In this document: positions 27,335-36,725 of the stretch, piece after piece | Layout: each line of letters starts with the position of its first letter | Numbering within the stretch: the stretch's first letter is position 1 | From: Sedimentitalea xiamensis | Lineage (GTDB): Bacteria; Pseudomonadota; Alphaproteobacteria; Rhodobacterales; Rhodobacteraceae | Assembly (NCBI RefSeq): GCF_030164465.1 | Contig: NZ_JASNJE010000002.1 | Span: forward strand, 186,001-250,000 | Reading direction: 5' to 3' | DNA length: 64,000 nt | Notes under the pieces: model-generated | Seen by the model: the letters and a program-made list of their open reading frames with translations, nothing else | What the model was told of the DNA's origin: nothing | Databases searched by the model: none | Position numbers and translations under genes: made by a program

Positions 27335-29743
27335 TCAGTGCGCCGTGGCGGAGGTGCCTTCCTGCGACGTCAGCGCCGCCTTGGCCGCTGCGGCCTCTTC
27401 GGCGGCCTCGTCCCATTCGATGGGCTCGGGCGCACGCAGCAACGCATGTTTCAGAACTTCCGACACATGCTTGACCGGGATGATCTTCAGCCCTTCCTTC
27501 ACGTTATCGGGGATCTCCGCGAGATCCTTTTCGTTCTCCTCGGGGATCAGCACGGTCTTGATGCCGCCTCTGAGAGCCGCCAGCAGTTTTTCCTTCAGGC
27601 CGCCGATCGGCATCGCGTTGCCCCGCAGGCTGACCTCGCCAGTCATGGCGATGTCCTTCCTGACGGGAATCTGCGTCAGCACCGACACGATCGACGTGAC
27701 CATCGCCAGGCCCGCGCTCGGCCCGTCCTTCGGGGTTGCTCCGTCGGGCACGTGGACGTGGATATCCAGCGTGTCGAATTTCGGCGGCTTGACCCCGATC
27801 TGCGGGCTGATCGACCGGACATAGGAACTGGCCGCGTCGATGCTTTCCTTCATCACGTCGCCCAGCTTGCCGGTGGTCTTCATCCGGCCCTTACCCGGCA
27901 GCCGCAGCGCTTCGATCTGCAAGAGCTCGCCGCCGACGCTGGTATAGGCCAGCCCGGTCACGACCCCGATCTGGTCCTCCTGTTCGGCCAGCCCGTAACG
28001 GTACTTGGGCACACCCAGGAAATCGTTCAGGTTCTCGGGTGTCACAGTAACGCTCTCGGCCTCGCCCTTGATGATCCGGGTCAGGCTCTTGCGGCACACC
28101 TTGGCGATCTCGCGCTCGAGGTTCCGCACCCCCGCTTCGCGGGTATAGATACGGATGATATCGGTCAGCGCGGCATCCGTCAGGTCGAACTCCCTGGCCT
28201 TCAGCCCATGGTTCTTGACCTGTTTCGGGATCAGGTGCTGCTTAGCGATCTCGCGCTTCTCGTCCTCGGTATAGCCGGCCAGCGGAATGATCTCCATCCG
28301 GTCCAGCAACGGCCCAGGCATGTTGTAGGAGTTCGACGTGGTCAGGAACATCACGTTGCTCAGGTCATACTCGACCTCGAGATAGTGATCCATGAAGGTG
28401 TTGTTCTGTTCCGGGTCCAGCACCTCGAGCATCGCGCTCGCCGGATCGCCCCGGAAATCCTGGCCCATCTTGTCGATCTCGTCGAGCAGGATCAGCGGGT
28501 TCGTCGTCTTGGCCTTCTTCAGCGCCTGGATGATCTTGCCCGGCATCGACCCGATATAGGTGCGCCGGTGGCCGCGAATCTCGGATTCATCGCGCACCCC
28601 GCCCAGCGAAATGCGGATGAACTCGCGCCCGGTGGCGCGCGCCACCGACTTGCCCAGACTGGTCTTGCCCACACCCGGCGGGCCGACGAGGCACATGATC
28701 GGCCCTTTCATCTTCTTGCTGCGCTGCTGCACCGCCAGGTATTCGACGATCCGCTCCTTGACCTTCTCCAGGCCATAGTGGTCGTCGTCCAGAACCTGCT
28801 GTGCCCGGCCCAGATCCTTCTTGACGCGCGACTTCACGCCCCACGGGATCGACAGCATCCAGTCGAGATAGTTGCGCACAACGGTGGCCTCGGCGCTCAT
28901 CGGGCTCATGTTCCTGAGCTTCTTGAGCTCCGCCTCGGCCTTCTCGCGCGCTTCCTTGGACAGCTTGGTCTCGGCGATCCGCGCTTCCAGTTCGGCGATT
29001 TCGCCCTCGCCTTCCTCGCCGTCGCCCAGTTCCTTCTGAATGGCCTTCATCTGCTCATTCAGATAATATTCGCGCTGGGTCTTCTCCATCTGCGACTTGA
29101 CGCGGGTCTTGATCTTTTTCTCGACCTGCAGCACCGACAGTTCGCCCTGCATCAGGCCATAGACCTTCTCCAGCCGCTCGCTGATGCTCAGTGTTTCCAG
29201 CAGGTCCTGCTTCTGGCCGACCTCAATCCCCAGATGTCCGGCCACCAGATCGGCCAGCTTGGCCGGCTCGGTGCTCTCGCCCACGGCGGTCAGCGCTTCT
29301 TCGGGGATGTTCTTGCGCACCTTGGCGTAGCGTTCGAATTCATTGGCCACCGTGCGCACCAGCGCCTCGGTCGTGGTCACGTCGCCCGGCATTTCGGTCA
29401 GGTATTCGGCCTGGGCCTCGAAGAACGACTCGTTCTCGATGAACTCGGTAATCCGCACCCGCGCCTGGCCTTCGACCAGCACCTTCACGGTGCCGTCGGG
29501 CAGTTTCAGAAGCTGCAGCACATTGGCCAGGACGCCGGCCTTGTAGATGCCGCTGCTGTCCGGATCGTCCACGCTGGGATCGATCTGGCTGGACAGAAGG
29601 ATCTGCTTGTCGTCCGACATCACCTCTTCCAGCGCGCGGACCGATTTTTCGCGTCCCACGAACAGCGGCACGATCATGTGGGGAAACACCACAATGTCGC
29701 GCAGCGGCAGCACGGGGTAGGACGAATTGAGGGGCTCTTGCAT
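27335..29743 (-). CDS. lon: ATP-dependent protease La (Lon)
   Basis: 802 residues, the usual length for LonA. The N-terminal substrate-binding domain ([26 protein letters not shown]) is followed by a coiled-coil region. The AAA+ module has Walker [14 protein letters not shown] at about residue 355 and Walker [11 protein letters not shown]. The C-terminal peptidase domain has the catalytic Ser in PKDGPSAG (about 676) and Lys in GGLKEK (about 716). It degrades misfolded and regulatory proteins in the cytoplasm. All catalytic elements are intact. It is transcribed alone, with a strong terminator downstream. Confidence 0.98.
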   Translation of the reverse strand: MQEPLNSSYPVLPLRDIVVFPHMIVPLFVGREKSVRALEEVMSDDKQILLSSQIDPSVDDPDSSGIYKAGVLANVLQLLKLPDGTVKVLVEGQARVRITEFIENESFFEAQAEYLTEMPGDVTTTEALVRTVANEFERYAKVRKNIPEEALTAVGESTEPAKLADLVAGHLGIEVGQKQDLLETLSISERLEKVYGLMQGELSVLQVEKKIKTRVKSQMEKTQREYYLNEQMKAIQKELGDGEEGEGEIAELEARIAETKLSKEAREKAEAELKKLRNMSPMSAEATVVRNYLDWMLSIPWGVKSRVKKDLGRAQQVLDDDHYGLEKVKERIVEYLAVQQRSKKMKGPIMCLVGPPGVGKTSLGKSVARATGREFIRISLGGVRDESEIRGHRRTYIGSMPGKIIQALKKAKTTNPLILLDEIDKMGQDFRGDPASAMLEVLDPEQNNTFMDHYLEVEYDLSNVMFLTTSNSYNMPGPLLDRMEIIPLAGYTEDEKREIAKQHLIPKQVKNHGLKAREFDLTDAALTDIIRIYTREAGVRNLEREIAKVCRKSLTRIIKGEAESVTVTPENLNDFLGVPKYRYGLAEQEDQIGVVTGLAYTSVGGELLQIEALRLPGKGRMKTTGKLGDVMKESIDAASSYVRSISPQIGVKPPKFDTLDIHVHVPDGATPKDGPSAGLAMVTSIVSVLTQIPVRKDIAMTGEVSLRGNAMPIGGLKEKLLAALRGGIKTVLIPEENEKDLAEIPDNVKEGLKIIPVKHVSEVLKHALLRAPEPIEWDEAAEEAAAAKAALTSQEGTSATAH

Positions 29744-30050
29744 GCTCTATCCTTGTTGTTGGCAAGATGGCGCCGGTCCCGCTGTGCGGCAACGCCCGGC
29801 CATCTCCGTTCTCAGACCTGTAAGGTGGGGCACCGGGGGCGCCAATTCAACCTCACGGCGGTCAGGCCGAGACAGAATGACCCGCTCCGCAAACAAGGGC
29901 AAGGTGTCAAATGCCCGACAATTGCCGCAAATTCCCCTATGCTCCAAGCCTCCTGTGACACGAGAGGTTCCGGACCGGGGGGACGACAGGCTAACACTTC
30001 GGGCGGACAGCATCAGGAGCACCAGATGATTCCCCGTTTTACCGACGACA
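29744..30050. other. Region upstream of lon
   Basis: 307 nt holding the lon promoter and leader. On the minus strand TTGACA near 29905-29910 could be a -35 element, but no clear -10 follows at standard spacing; a heat-shock sigma promoter is possible. No gene was seen. Confidence 0.3.
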
Positions 30051-30365
30051 ATGGCTCTTCTGCCCATCGACACGCAAAAGGGCGTCCATGTGCTCGCTCA
30101 TTGGGGCGGTCTGACCGGACGGATGAGCAACCTTGCCTAACGGGACAATCTCGTCGCCTTGCTCGGGGCCTTTCGCGGCGCGGGACGCACCATCGCCTAC
30201 ACTCGTCACGACAGCAGCGAACCCGACAGCCCGTTGAAGTTCTCCCTACCTACCGGGGCATAGCTTGACGGGCGGGAAATCCACGACAACGAAATCGTGG
30301 TGAAAAAGGCCGTGAACAGCGGCTTCATCGGAACTTCGCTGGATGTCGAGCTGCTCCGCGCCTGA
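30051..30365 (+). pseudogene. Isochorismatase/cysteine hydrolase family pseudogene
   Basis: The frame from ATG 30051 reads ALLPIDTQKGVHVLAHWGG, then DNLVALLGAFRGAGRTIAYTRHDSSEPDSPLK, then EIVVKKAVNSGFIGTSLDVELL. This is the ordered N-terminal two thirds of an isochorismatase-like hydrolase. Two in-frame stops interrupt it (TAA after MSNLA, TAG after LPTGA), and TGA at 30363 ends it before the nucleophilic-Cys region. The catalytic Asp of the usual D-x-Q-x-G motif survives (IDTQKG). It is a decayed, non-functional copy; the frame is otherwise continuous with no indels, so decay is fairly recent. Confidence 0.85.
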
Positions 30366-30398
30366 GAGCGCGCCGTCGTGTCTTGCCGCGGTCCGCGT

Positions 30399-31193
30399 CT
30401 ACAAGGCGCGGAACGCGTCTGACAGCCGGTCCTGATCGTAGGAATCGTCGCGGCGCCAGTCGAGAACGCCGTCCTCCGGGCGGATCAGCGGATCGTAGAC
30501 GATCCATTCCGAGAAACAGATCGGACGGTCTTCAGCCGCCGCCCCATCCACCGCGCCGCAGGAGGCGGTGTTGGAGAGGTCAGCCTTCACCTTGACGATC
30601 TCCTTGCCCGGCAGGGCGACCTCGAACACCGCGGCCGCGCTGTTCTCCCCGGCCCCCTTTGCCGCGAACTCGACCTTTCCCGCGCGCAGTTCGACCTGGA
30701 GGATGACCACCCGGTAGCGCTGATCGTTTGGCCGGAAGAGATCGTTGATACCGCTTTCGGTTTCCCCCGCCGCCTTGAGCTGTCTCACATACTCCGACAG
30801 CGCGGATTTCGTCAGGTCGTAACTGTAGCGAACCGTGTTGTCCGCTGTCGCGGAAATCTGCGCCCCGACCGACGACTTGACCAGACTCGCATCCCCGATC
30901 GGCAAGCCTTCAATGCCGATATTGGCCAGCCTGCTGGCCGAAACCGATGCGGGCGCGGGGCTTTGCGACGCCAACCGCAATGCGACGGTGGAAATCTCCT
31001 GAAGCCGGTTGGTCTCCGTGTTCCAGACGAAAAACGTGCCCGCCGACTGCCCCCGCGGATTGTAGATGCCCACGTTGCCAGCCTTGGAATAGGCATAGTT
31101 CACCTGCGCAAGCCCCGGTTCGATCCCGCCCGAATTGGGACCACACCCCGACAGTCCCGCCGCGACGGCACATGCCCCGATCACCATCCTCAT
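30399..31193 (-). CDS. Hypothetical lipoprotein
   Basis: 264 residues from ATG 31193, preceded by GGGGGAATT. A lipoprotein signal ends in AAGLSGC (Cys about residue 17). The mature part is mostly beta/alpha mixed with no recognised domain. Features are YSKAGNVGIYNPRGQSAGTFFVW, a central helical region SALSEYVRQLKAAGE, and two Cys that could form a disulfide (NTASCGAVDG and RPICFSEW). It is probably periplasmic and membrane-tethered. It stands alone, convergent with the isochorismatase-type pseudogene. Function unknown. Confidence 0.8.
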   Translation of the reverse strand: MRMVIGACAVAAGLSGCGPNSGGIEPGLAQVNYAYSKAGNVGIYNPRGQSAGTFFVWNTETNRLQEISTVALRLASQSPAPASVSASRLANIGIEGLPIGDASLVKSSVGAQISATADNTVRYSYDLTKSALSEYVRQLKAAGETESGINDLFRPNDQRYRVVILQVELRAGKVEFAAKGAGENSAAAVFEVALPGKEIVKVKADLSNTASCGAVDGAAAEDRPICFSEWIVYDPLIRPEDGVLDWRRDDSYDQDRLSDAFRAL

Positions 31194-31500
31194 GCCAATT
31201 CCCCCTGAAACGTCTTTAAAAAACAGACCTCTAGAGAACCAGAAAACGGCTCGAAAGTCAATTCGCGGCGGCCTCGGAAACCGGCCTTCCGCCTCGGTGC
31301 GGGAAAGGGACAACGGACGGGTTTGCCTTGCAACCGATACTTCGGGGCGCATCGCGGCCACGCAGCCCCGCTGGCACGCCCCTCCCATCCGTCCGGGTAC
31401 GGCAACGGTGCCTCGCCGCAAGAGACACCGCCGGTCGCACGGGTTGGCCGCGCTCGCCAGAACATGCAGAACGATGCCGCAGGCGATCAGGACACCCCTG
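31194..31500. other. Intergenic region upstream of the lipoprotein gene
   Basis: 307 nt between two minus-strand genes. Short frames here are Arg-rich shadows. It presumably carries the promoter of the lipoprotein gene. Nothing else was seen. Confidence 0.35.
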
Positions 31501-31776
31501 TCATTTCAAAGACTGCGCGACATCCTCATAGTCGCCCATGCGCATGTAGATCAGCTCCCGCACAAGCTTGATGCTCGGACGCGCCCCGAACAGGACCGAC
31601 CCGATCACGAACAGCCATGTGGCCGCGTATGTGGTCGCCTCGCTGAAGAACAGCAGGCTGCCGGCCAGAAACAATGCCGCCGCGCAGAAATCCGTCACCG
31701 TATAGGCCAGTTCGAAATAGGCATAGAGCCTCAGGTGCCGCGCGCTGCGGCTGCGGTTGTCCGGACTGAAAAACAT
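31501..31776 (-). CDS. YrhK-domain small membrane protein
   Basis: 91 residues from ATG 31776, with AAAGGAGTGGTC upstream. Two membrane helices (TDFCAAALFLAGSLLFF and YAATWLFVIGSVLFGAR) flank a short turn, and the C-terminus RPSIKLVRELIYMR matches the YrhK-like domain. This family is uncharacterised; members are small inner-membrane proteins common in roseobacters. It is transcribed in the same direction as, but 161 nt from, the membrane-protein pair upstream. Confidence 0.8.
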   Translation of the reverse strand: MFFSPDNRSRSARHLRLYAYFELAYTVTDFCAAALFLAGSLLFFSEATTYAATWLFVIGSVLFGARPSIKLVRELIYMRMGDYEDVAQSLK

Positions 31777-31937
31777 GACCACTCCTTTCAGACGTCGCGA
31801 CCCGTAGGGATGTCCTGCCCCAAAGCATTCGTCAGCCCAATACGGTCACCGCAGAACAAAAGATCAACCGCCTTGACCGCGAATTTCGCCGCTATCGCAC
31901 CCGCCGACGCGCCACCCCGACACGCTTTTCAATCGGA

Positions 31938-32930
31938 TCAATCCTGTTCAGGCGCATACGCCATCAGCATCAATGGCTCATCCACCTCCGCTTCCAGCCT
32001 GTCCAGATAGTCGCGCCCATGAACCTCATGCGCAATCAGCGTCTCTGCCAGGCTCGGAACCGAAGCCATCCTGTGCCGCACTTCCGACAAGAGCAGCGAC
32101 ACATTGCGCGCGGCGGTGTCGTTTCCGGCAAACCGGTGCAGCAACCGGTCCTCTGGCAGATCCTGGACGATCTTCCGGTAGCTGCCGAAAAGCATCCGTG
32201 CACGTTCCGCGGCGCGTTCCTTCTCATCCAGCCAGATCAAGCCCTTGATCTGCGCGGTTCCGCACAGCGACAGGGCCGCGAACAGCTGAGTCAGGAAATC
32301 GGGATCGATGCTCTCGCGGCGTCCCACATGTCGGATCCCGATCTCGATTTCCCCGAACGCATCATGTAGCGCCCGCTCACTGTTCCGCACCTCGGTCTCG
32401 GGGTTGCGCACCAGACGCGCCTCATCGAGCCGTTGCAAATGGCCCTCCACCCTTCTCAGCGTGCGATGCAGATCCCAGTCCTCCCGCTTTGCAGTACTTT
32501 CCTCGAACTTGGCCTCGATCTGTTCAAGCGACCGGTCGATCCTGCTCAGCCGGCTCAGGATCATCGCCGTGCTTGCCGCCGTCACCCCGATCCCCGCCAC
32601 CGATGTGATGAGCGTGGCCGTCTGCATCGCCTGCATCCCGCCCATCATCGTCTCGATGACCCCCAACCGCTTCTTGATCTGCTCGTTCTGGATCAGGGTC
32701 CCGATCCCGGTCAGCGACGACACCGGGTCGGGCACCACGCTGCCCACCGCGCTCAGAACCTGCCCGACGATGCTCTGCGTCACCCCGGTTTCCTGCAGAT
32801 GCGCGACGATCTTCTTGCTGGCCGCATCGCGCACCAGCATGCCGATGCGTTCATACTCTCCCGCCGCAACCCTGCTCAAAATTTCATCGGGAACGCGCGC
32901 CAGAATGGGCACCGTATCGGCCAAACTCAT
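31938..32930 (-). CDS. Uncharacterised helical membrane-interacting protein, second gene of a pair
   Basis: 330 residues, almost entirely helical. The central segment (about residues 95-130) is a hydrophobic hairpin (MQTATLITSVAGIGVTAASTAMIL), immediately followed by a coiled coil (SRIDRSLEQIEAKFEESTAKRED). A second helical bundle, rich in Arg and Leu, fills the C-terminal half. Its start overlaps the stop of the partner gene by 4 nt (ATGA), implying translational coupling. I do not recognise the family. The hydrophobic-hairpin-plus-coiled-coil plan recalls alpha-helical pore-forming or membrane-remodelling proteins, but that is only a resemblance. Confidence 0.7.
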   Translation of the reverse strand: MSLADTVPILARVPDEILSRVAAGEYERIGMLVRDAASKKIVAHLQETGVTQSIVGQVLSAVGSVVPDPVSSLTGIGTLIQNEQIKKRLGVIETMMGGMQAMQTATLITSVAGIGVTAASTAMILSRLSRIDRSLEQIEAKFEESTAKREDWDLHRTLRRVEGHLQRLDEARLVRNPETEVRNSERALHDAFGEIEIGIRHVGRRESIDPDFLTQLFAALSLCGTAQIKGLIWLDEKERAAERARMLFGSYRKIVQDLPEDRLLHRFAGNDTAARNVSLLLSEVRHRMASVPSLAETLIAHEVHGRDYLDRLEAEVDEPLMLMAYAPEQD

Positions 32931-33598
32931 GATCTCTCCTCCAAAGCAGCCAGTCTGCGGTCAAGAGCCAGGTCCAGACGTCCGAGAAACCGCATCCGGA
33001 CGCTATTCGCTTCATCGGCGATCATCGCACGCTCTGCGCAGTCCCGGACATGCGTCTTGAACCTGTCGCGCAGGCTCGACGTGGCCCAACCAAGAATCGC
33101 GGGCGATGTATAGGAAGCGGCAAGCGCCACCGCCGCGGCCACGCTGAATACCGGCCAGGAAAAAGTCACCACCGCACCGGTCGTGAACAGCCCCAGGATG
33201 GCGGTCGCCGTCGTCGTGGTGGCTATTCCTCCCGCGGCTGCGGCGGCCCCGACCGCCCCGGCGGCCAACACACCGCCCGCCGCGAGCGCGGCCCCCTCAT
33301 AGTATCCCAGCCCGTCAAACACCGCCGCCCCCTCGATCTCGGCCATCGACTCCTCCACCGAGTCGCGCAACGACCGTTCCATCCGGCGACTGAACATCGC
33401 GATATCGGATTGCAGCTTGCGCTGCACGTGCTGGCGCGCATCGGACTCATGAAGCAGGTCCCACGCGCTCAGCGCATCGATCCGCCTCATCGCGGACTGC
33501 ACATAGCGATTACAGGCCGCCCGGCACTCCTGATTCACGCGAAACCGTTCGGCGTTCCACCAATCAAGCGTTTCACTTTCCAGAATCAGCGCGTTCAA
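32927..33598 (-). CDS. Uncharacterised membrane protein, first gene of a pair
   Basis: 223 residues. The N-terminal 105 are helical and charged (MERSLRDSVEESMAEIEG). Residues about 105-180 are a long Ala/Gly/Thr-rich hydrophobic region with two or three membrane segments (AALAAGGVLAAGAVGAAAAAG and VVTFSWPVFSVAAAVALAASY). A basic helical tail (SSLRDRFKTHVRDCAERAM, RRLAALEERS) follows. It is coupled to the 330-residue gene by an ATGA overlap. No family recognised. The two products probably act as one membrane complex. Confidence 0.7.
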   Translation of the reverse strand: MNALILESETLDWWNAERFRVNQECRAACNRYVQSAMRRIDALSAWDLLHESDARQHVQRKLQSDIAMFSRRMERSLRDSVEESMAEIEGAAVFDGLGYYEGAALAAGGVLAAGAVGAAAAAGGIATTTTATAILGLFTTGAVVTFSWPVFSVAAAVALAASYTSPAILGWATSSLRDRFKTHVRDCAERAMIADEANSVRMRFLGRLDLALDRRLAALEERS

Positions 33599-33752
33599 AA
33601 CTCGAAAACGTCCACAATTTCGATACTCCGGAAAACGCTACAAAACTTGTGAACAATCACCAAGGCAGAAATGAACGCCCATGGCGGCCGCCCGTCCGAC
33701 GGGACGGCGGGCGGGGCGTCTTGGCCGCAAGGCCAACAGCGCCGCACGGCCG

Positions 33753-34892
<1,140 letters not shown>

Positions 34893-34989
34893 TTACCGCC
34901 CCCGGCGGGAAAAGCAAAGCCCGCGCCCGCCGTCCGGCGGCTCCGCCCGCTCCATGCCTCGCCGCCCACAACCTTGCCTTCGACCGCCC

Positions 34990-35395
34990 CTGCCGCATCA
35001 ACGCGCTGACCACCAAGGCCCGTAACATCTGGTTCGTGCTGCTGGGCGTGCTGGTCTTCGTCGGCATCACCCTGCTGCGAGTCGAACATATCGACTTCTA
35101 CGGCATCGACCGCGCCACAGCCCTGCCGCTGGTCAGTGTCGAAATGACCACCAGGTCCTTCTTCGTCGCCGCGCCGATCTGGACTTGCCCTGAAAAAGTG
35201 GAGAGCACCAACTGAGGAACCAAGAGGTGTTCTCTGGGAAACGGAAACAAACCAACGCCGGAGTTTCGGCGTGAAGCGGTGCGGATGGCTTTCGCTTTCC
35301 CGAAAATTGGCGTGATCGCTTTTGGGATAGCATGATATACGCCCCCGAAGAGTGGCACGACGTCACTCCCATCCCGCCGCCTCCCGGCTGCACGT
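34990..35395 (+). pseudogene. Internally deleted copy of the pentapeptide-repeat membrane protein gene
   Basis: From about 34990 the frame encodes INALTTKARNIWFVLLGVLV and then FYGIDRATALPLVSVEMTTR. This is nearly the same as the N-terminus of the intact gene at 36726 (ALTANARNTWFALLGVLV, FYGVDRATHLPLVNVEVPTR). It breaks off at RSFFVAAPIWT. At 35331-35395 the counterpart of the extreme C-terminus reappears (YAPEEWHDVTPIPPPPGCT, stop) against FAPPEWHDVAPVPPPDGCA. Roughly 1.8 kb of middle sequence is missing, replaced by an IS3 remnant. It is non-functional. Confidence 0.85.
35187..35334 (+). mobile_element. IS3-family terminal fragment with OrfA start
   Basis: After the break in the pseudogene comes TGCCCTGAAAAAGTGGAGAG, resembling an IS3-family end. 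A short frame follows with GNGNKPTPEFRREAVRMA, typical of an OrfA N-terminus, and ends at TGA 35332-35334. Only the left end remains. It differs from the IS3 remnant near 20 kb. Confidence 0.65.
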
Positions 35396-35491
35396 GAGAC
35401 CACCCGCCTCTCACGGCCGCCGACTGACCGGGCTTGCAACCCGCACCCGTTCGGGTCACATGAAAGGACACGCAGCAACCGGACCTGACCC

Positions 35492-36382
35492 ATGACCGAA
35501 GACCAGATCTACACCCTGCTTTCCGACAGCGGCATCTACCTTCTCGGCGCGCTGTTCCTGATCATCATCGTGTTCAAGGGCGTGCGCATCGTGCCACAAT
35601 CGGAAAAGCACGTGGTCGAACGCTTCGGGCGGCTGCATTCGGTGCTCGGCCCCGGCATCAACTTCATCGTGCCGTTTCTTGACGTGGTCGCCCACAAGAT
35701 CTCGATCCTCGAACGCCAGCTCCCCACCGCCAGCCAGGACGCGATCACCAAGGACAACGTGCTGGTGCAGGTCGATACATCGGTCTTCTATCGCATCACC
35801 GAACCGGAAAAGACCGTCTACCGCATCCGCGACGTGGACGCCGCGATCTCGACCACAGTGGCCGGCATCGTGCGTGCAGAGATCGGCAAGATGGATCTCG
35901 ACGAGGTGCAGTCCAACCGCGCCCAGCTCATCGCCACCATCAAGGCCAGCGTCGAGGACGCAGTGGACGACTGGGGCATCGAAGTCACCCGCGCGGAGAT
36001 CCTCGACGTGAACCTCGATCAGGCCACCCGCGACGCGATGCTGCAACAGCTCAACGCCGAACGCGAACGCCGCGCCCAGGTGACACGCGCCGAAGGCGCC
36101 AAGCGCGCGGTCGAACTTAATGCGGATGCGGAACTCTACGCCGCCGAGCAGGTTGCCAAGGCCCGCCGCATCCAGGCCGATGCCGAAGCCTACGCCACCG
36201 GCGTCGTGGCGCGGGCGATCAAGGACAACGGGCTTGAAGCCGCGCAATACCAGGTCGCCCTGAAACAGGTCGAGGCGCTGAACAAGCTGGGCGACGGTGC
36301 CGGCAAGCAGACCATCGTGCTGCCCGCCAACGCCATCGAAGCCTTCGGCGATGCCTTCAAGATGCTCAGGGGCGGCTCCTGA
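35492..36382 (+). CDS. SPFH/Band 7 domain protein (paraslipin/QmcA-like)
   Basis: 296 residues. One N-terminal membrane segment (YLLGALFLIIIVFKGVRIV) is followed by the Band 7 domain (EKHVVERFGRLHSVLGPGINFIVPFLD, LVQVDTSVFYRITEPEKTVY) and a charged coiled coil (ERERRAQVTRAEGAKRAVEL). It resembles E. coli QmcA, a membrane-scaffold stomatin homologue that associates with FtsH-type protease complexes. Its stop overlaps the nfeD start by one base, the classical stomatin/NfeD operon in which NfeD partners with the SPFH protein. Confidence 0.93.
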   Translation: MTEDQIYTLLSDSGIYLLGALFLIIIVFKGVRIVPQSEKHVVERFGRLHSVLGPGINFIVPFLDVVAHKISILERQLPTASQDAITKDNVLVQVDTSVFYRITEPEKTVYRIRDVDAAISTTVAGIVRAEIGKMDLDEVQSNRAQLIATIKASVEDAVDDWGIEVTRAEILDVNLDQATRDAMLQQLNAERERRAQVTRAEGAKRAVELNADAELYAAEQVAKARRIQADAEAYATGVVARAIKDNGLEAAQYQVALKQVEALNKLGDGAGKQTIVLPANAIEAFGDAFKMLRGGS

Positions 36383-36651
36383 TGGCGGTGCTCTCGCTCT
36401 GGTGGGCCTGGCTGGGTGTCGCCCTGGTGCTGGGCATCGCGGAAGTGCTTCTGCCGGGCTTCATCTTCCTGGGCTTCGCCATCGGCGCGGTGGCCGTAGC
36501 CGGGCTGCTGGCGCTTGGCCTCGCCGTCTCGCTGCCGGTCCTGCTCCTGATCTTCGCGGCCCTGTCGCTGGTCGCCTGGCTCATCCTGCGCCGTTACTTC
36601 GCCCTGCCCAAAGGCCAGGTCAAACGCTTCCACGACGACATCAACGACTGA
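36382..36651 (+). CDS. NfeD family membrane protein, short form
   Basis: 89 residues with two to three hydrophobic segments (WWAWLGVALVLGIAEVLLPGFIFLGFAIGAVAV and LPVLLLIFAALSLVAWLIL). This is the short, protease-less NfeD1b type that lacks a complete OB-fold tail. It starts on the last base of the SPFH gene (TGATG), implying coupled translation and a shared membrane complex. Confidence 0.9.
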   Translation: MAVLSLWWAWLGVALVLGIAEVLLPGFIFLGFAIGAVAVAGLLALGLAVSLPVLLLIFAALSLVAWLILRRYFALPKGQVKRFHDDIND

Positions 36652-36725
36652 CTCCGCACGCCAAAGTTGCTTTTTGACCCGAGTCCGCGCACTCTCGACG
36701 AATTGAGACAAAAGCGATTGCCCCC

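Noticed and set aside
27338-30268. 976-codon plus-strand frame
   Set aside because: It is antisense to lon, whose catalytic motifs are complete on the other strand.
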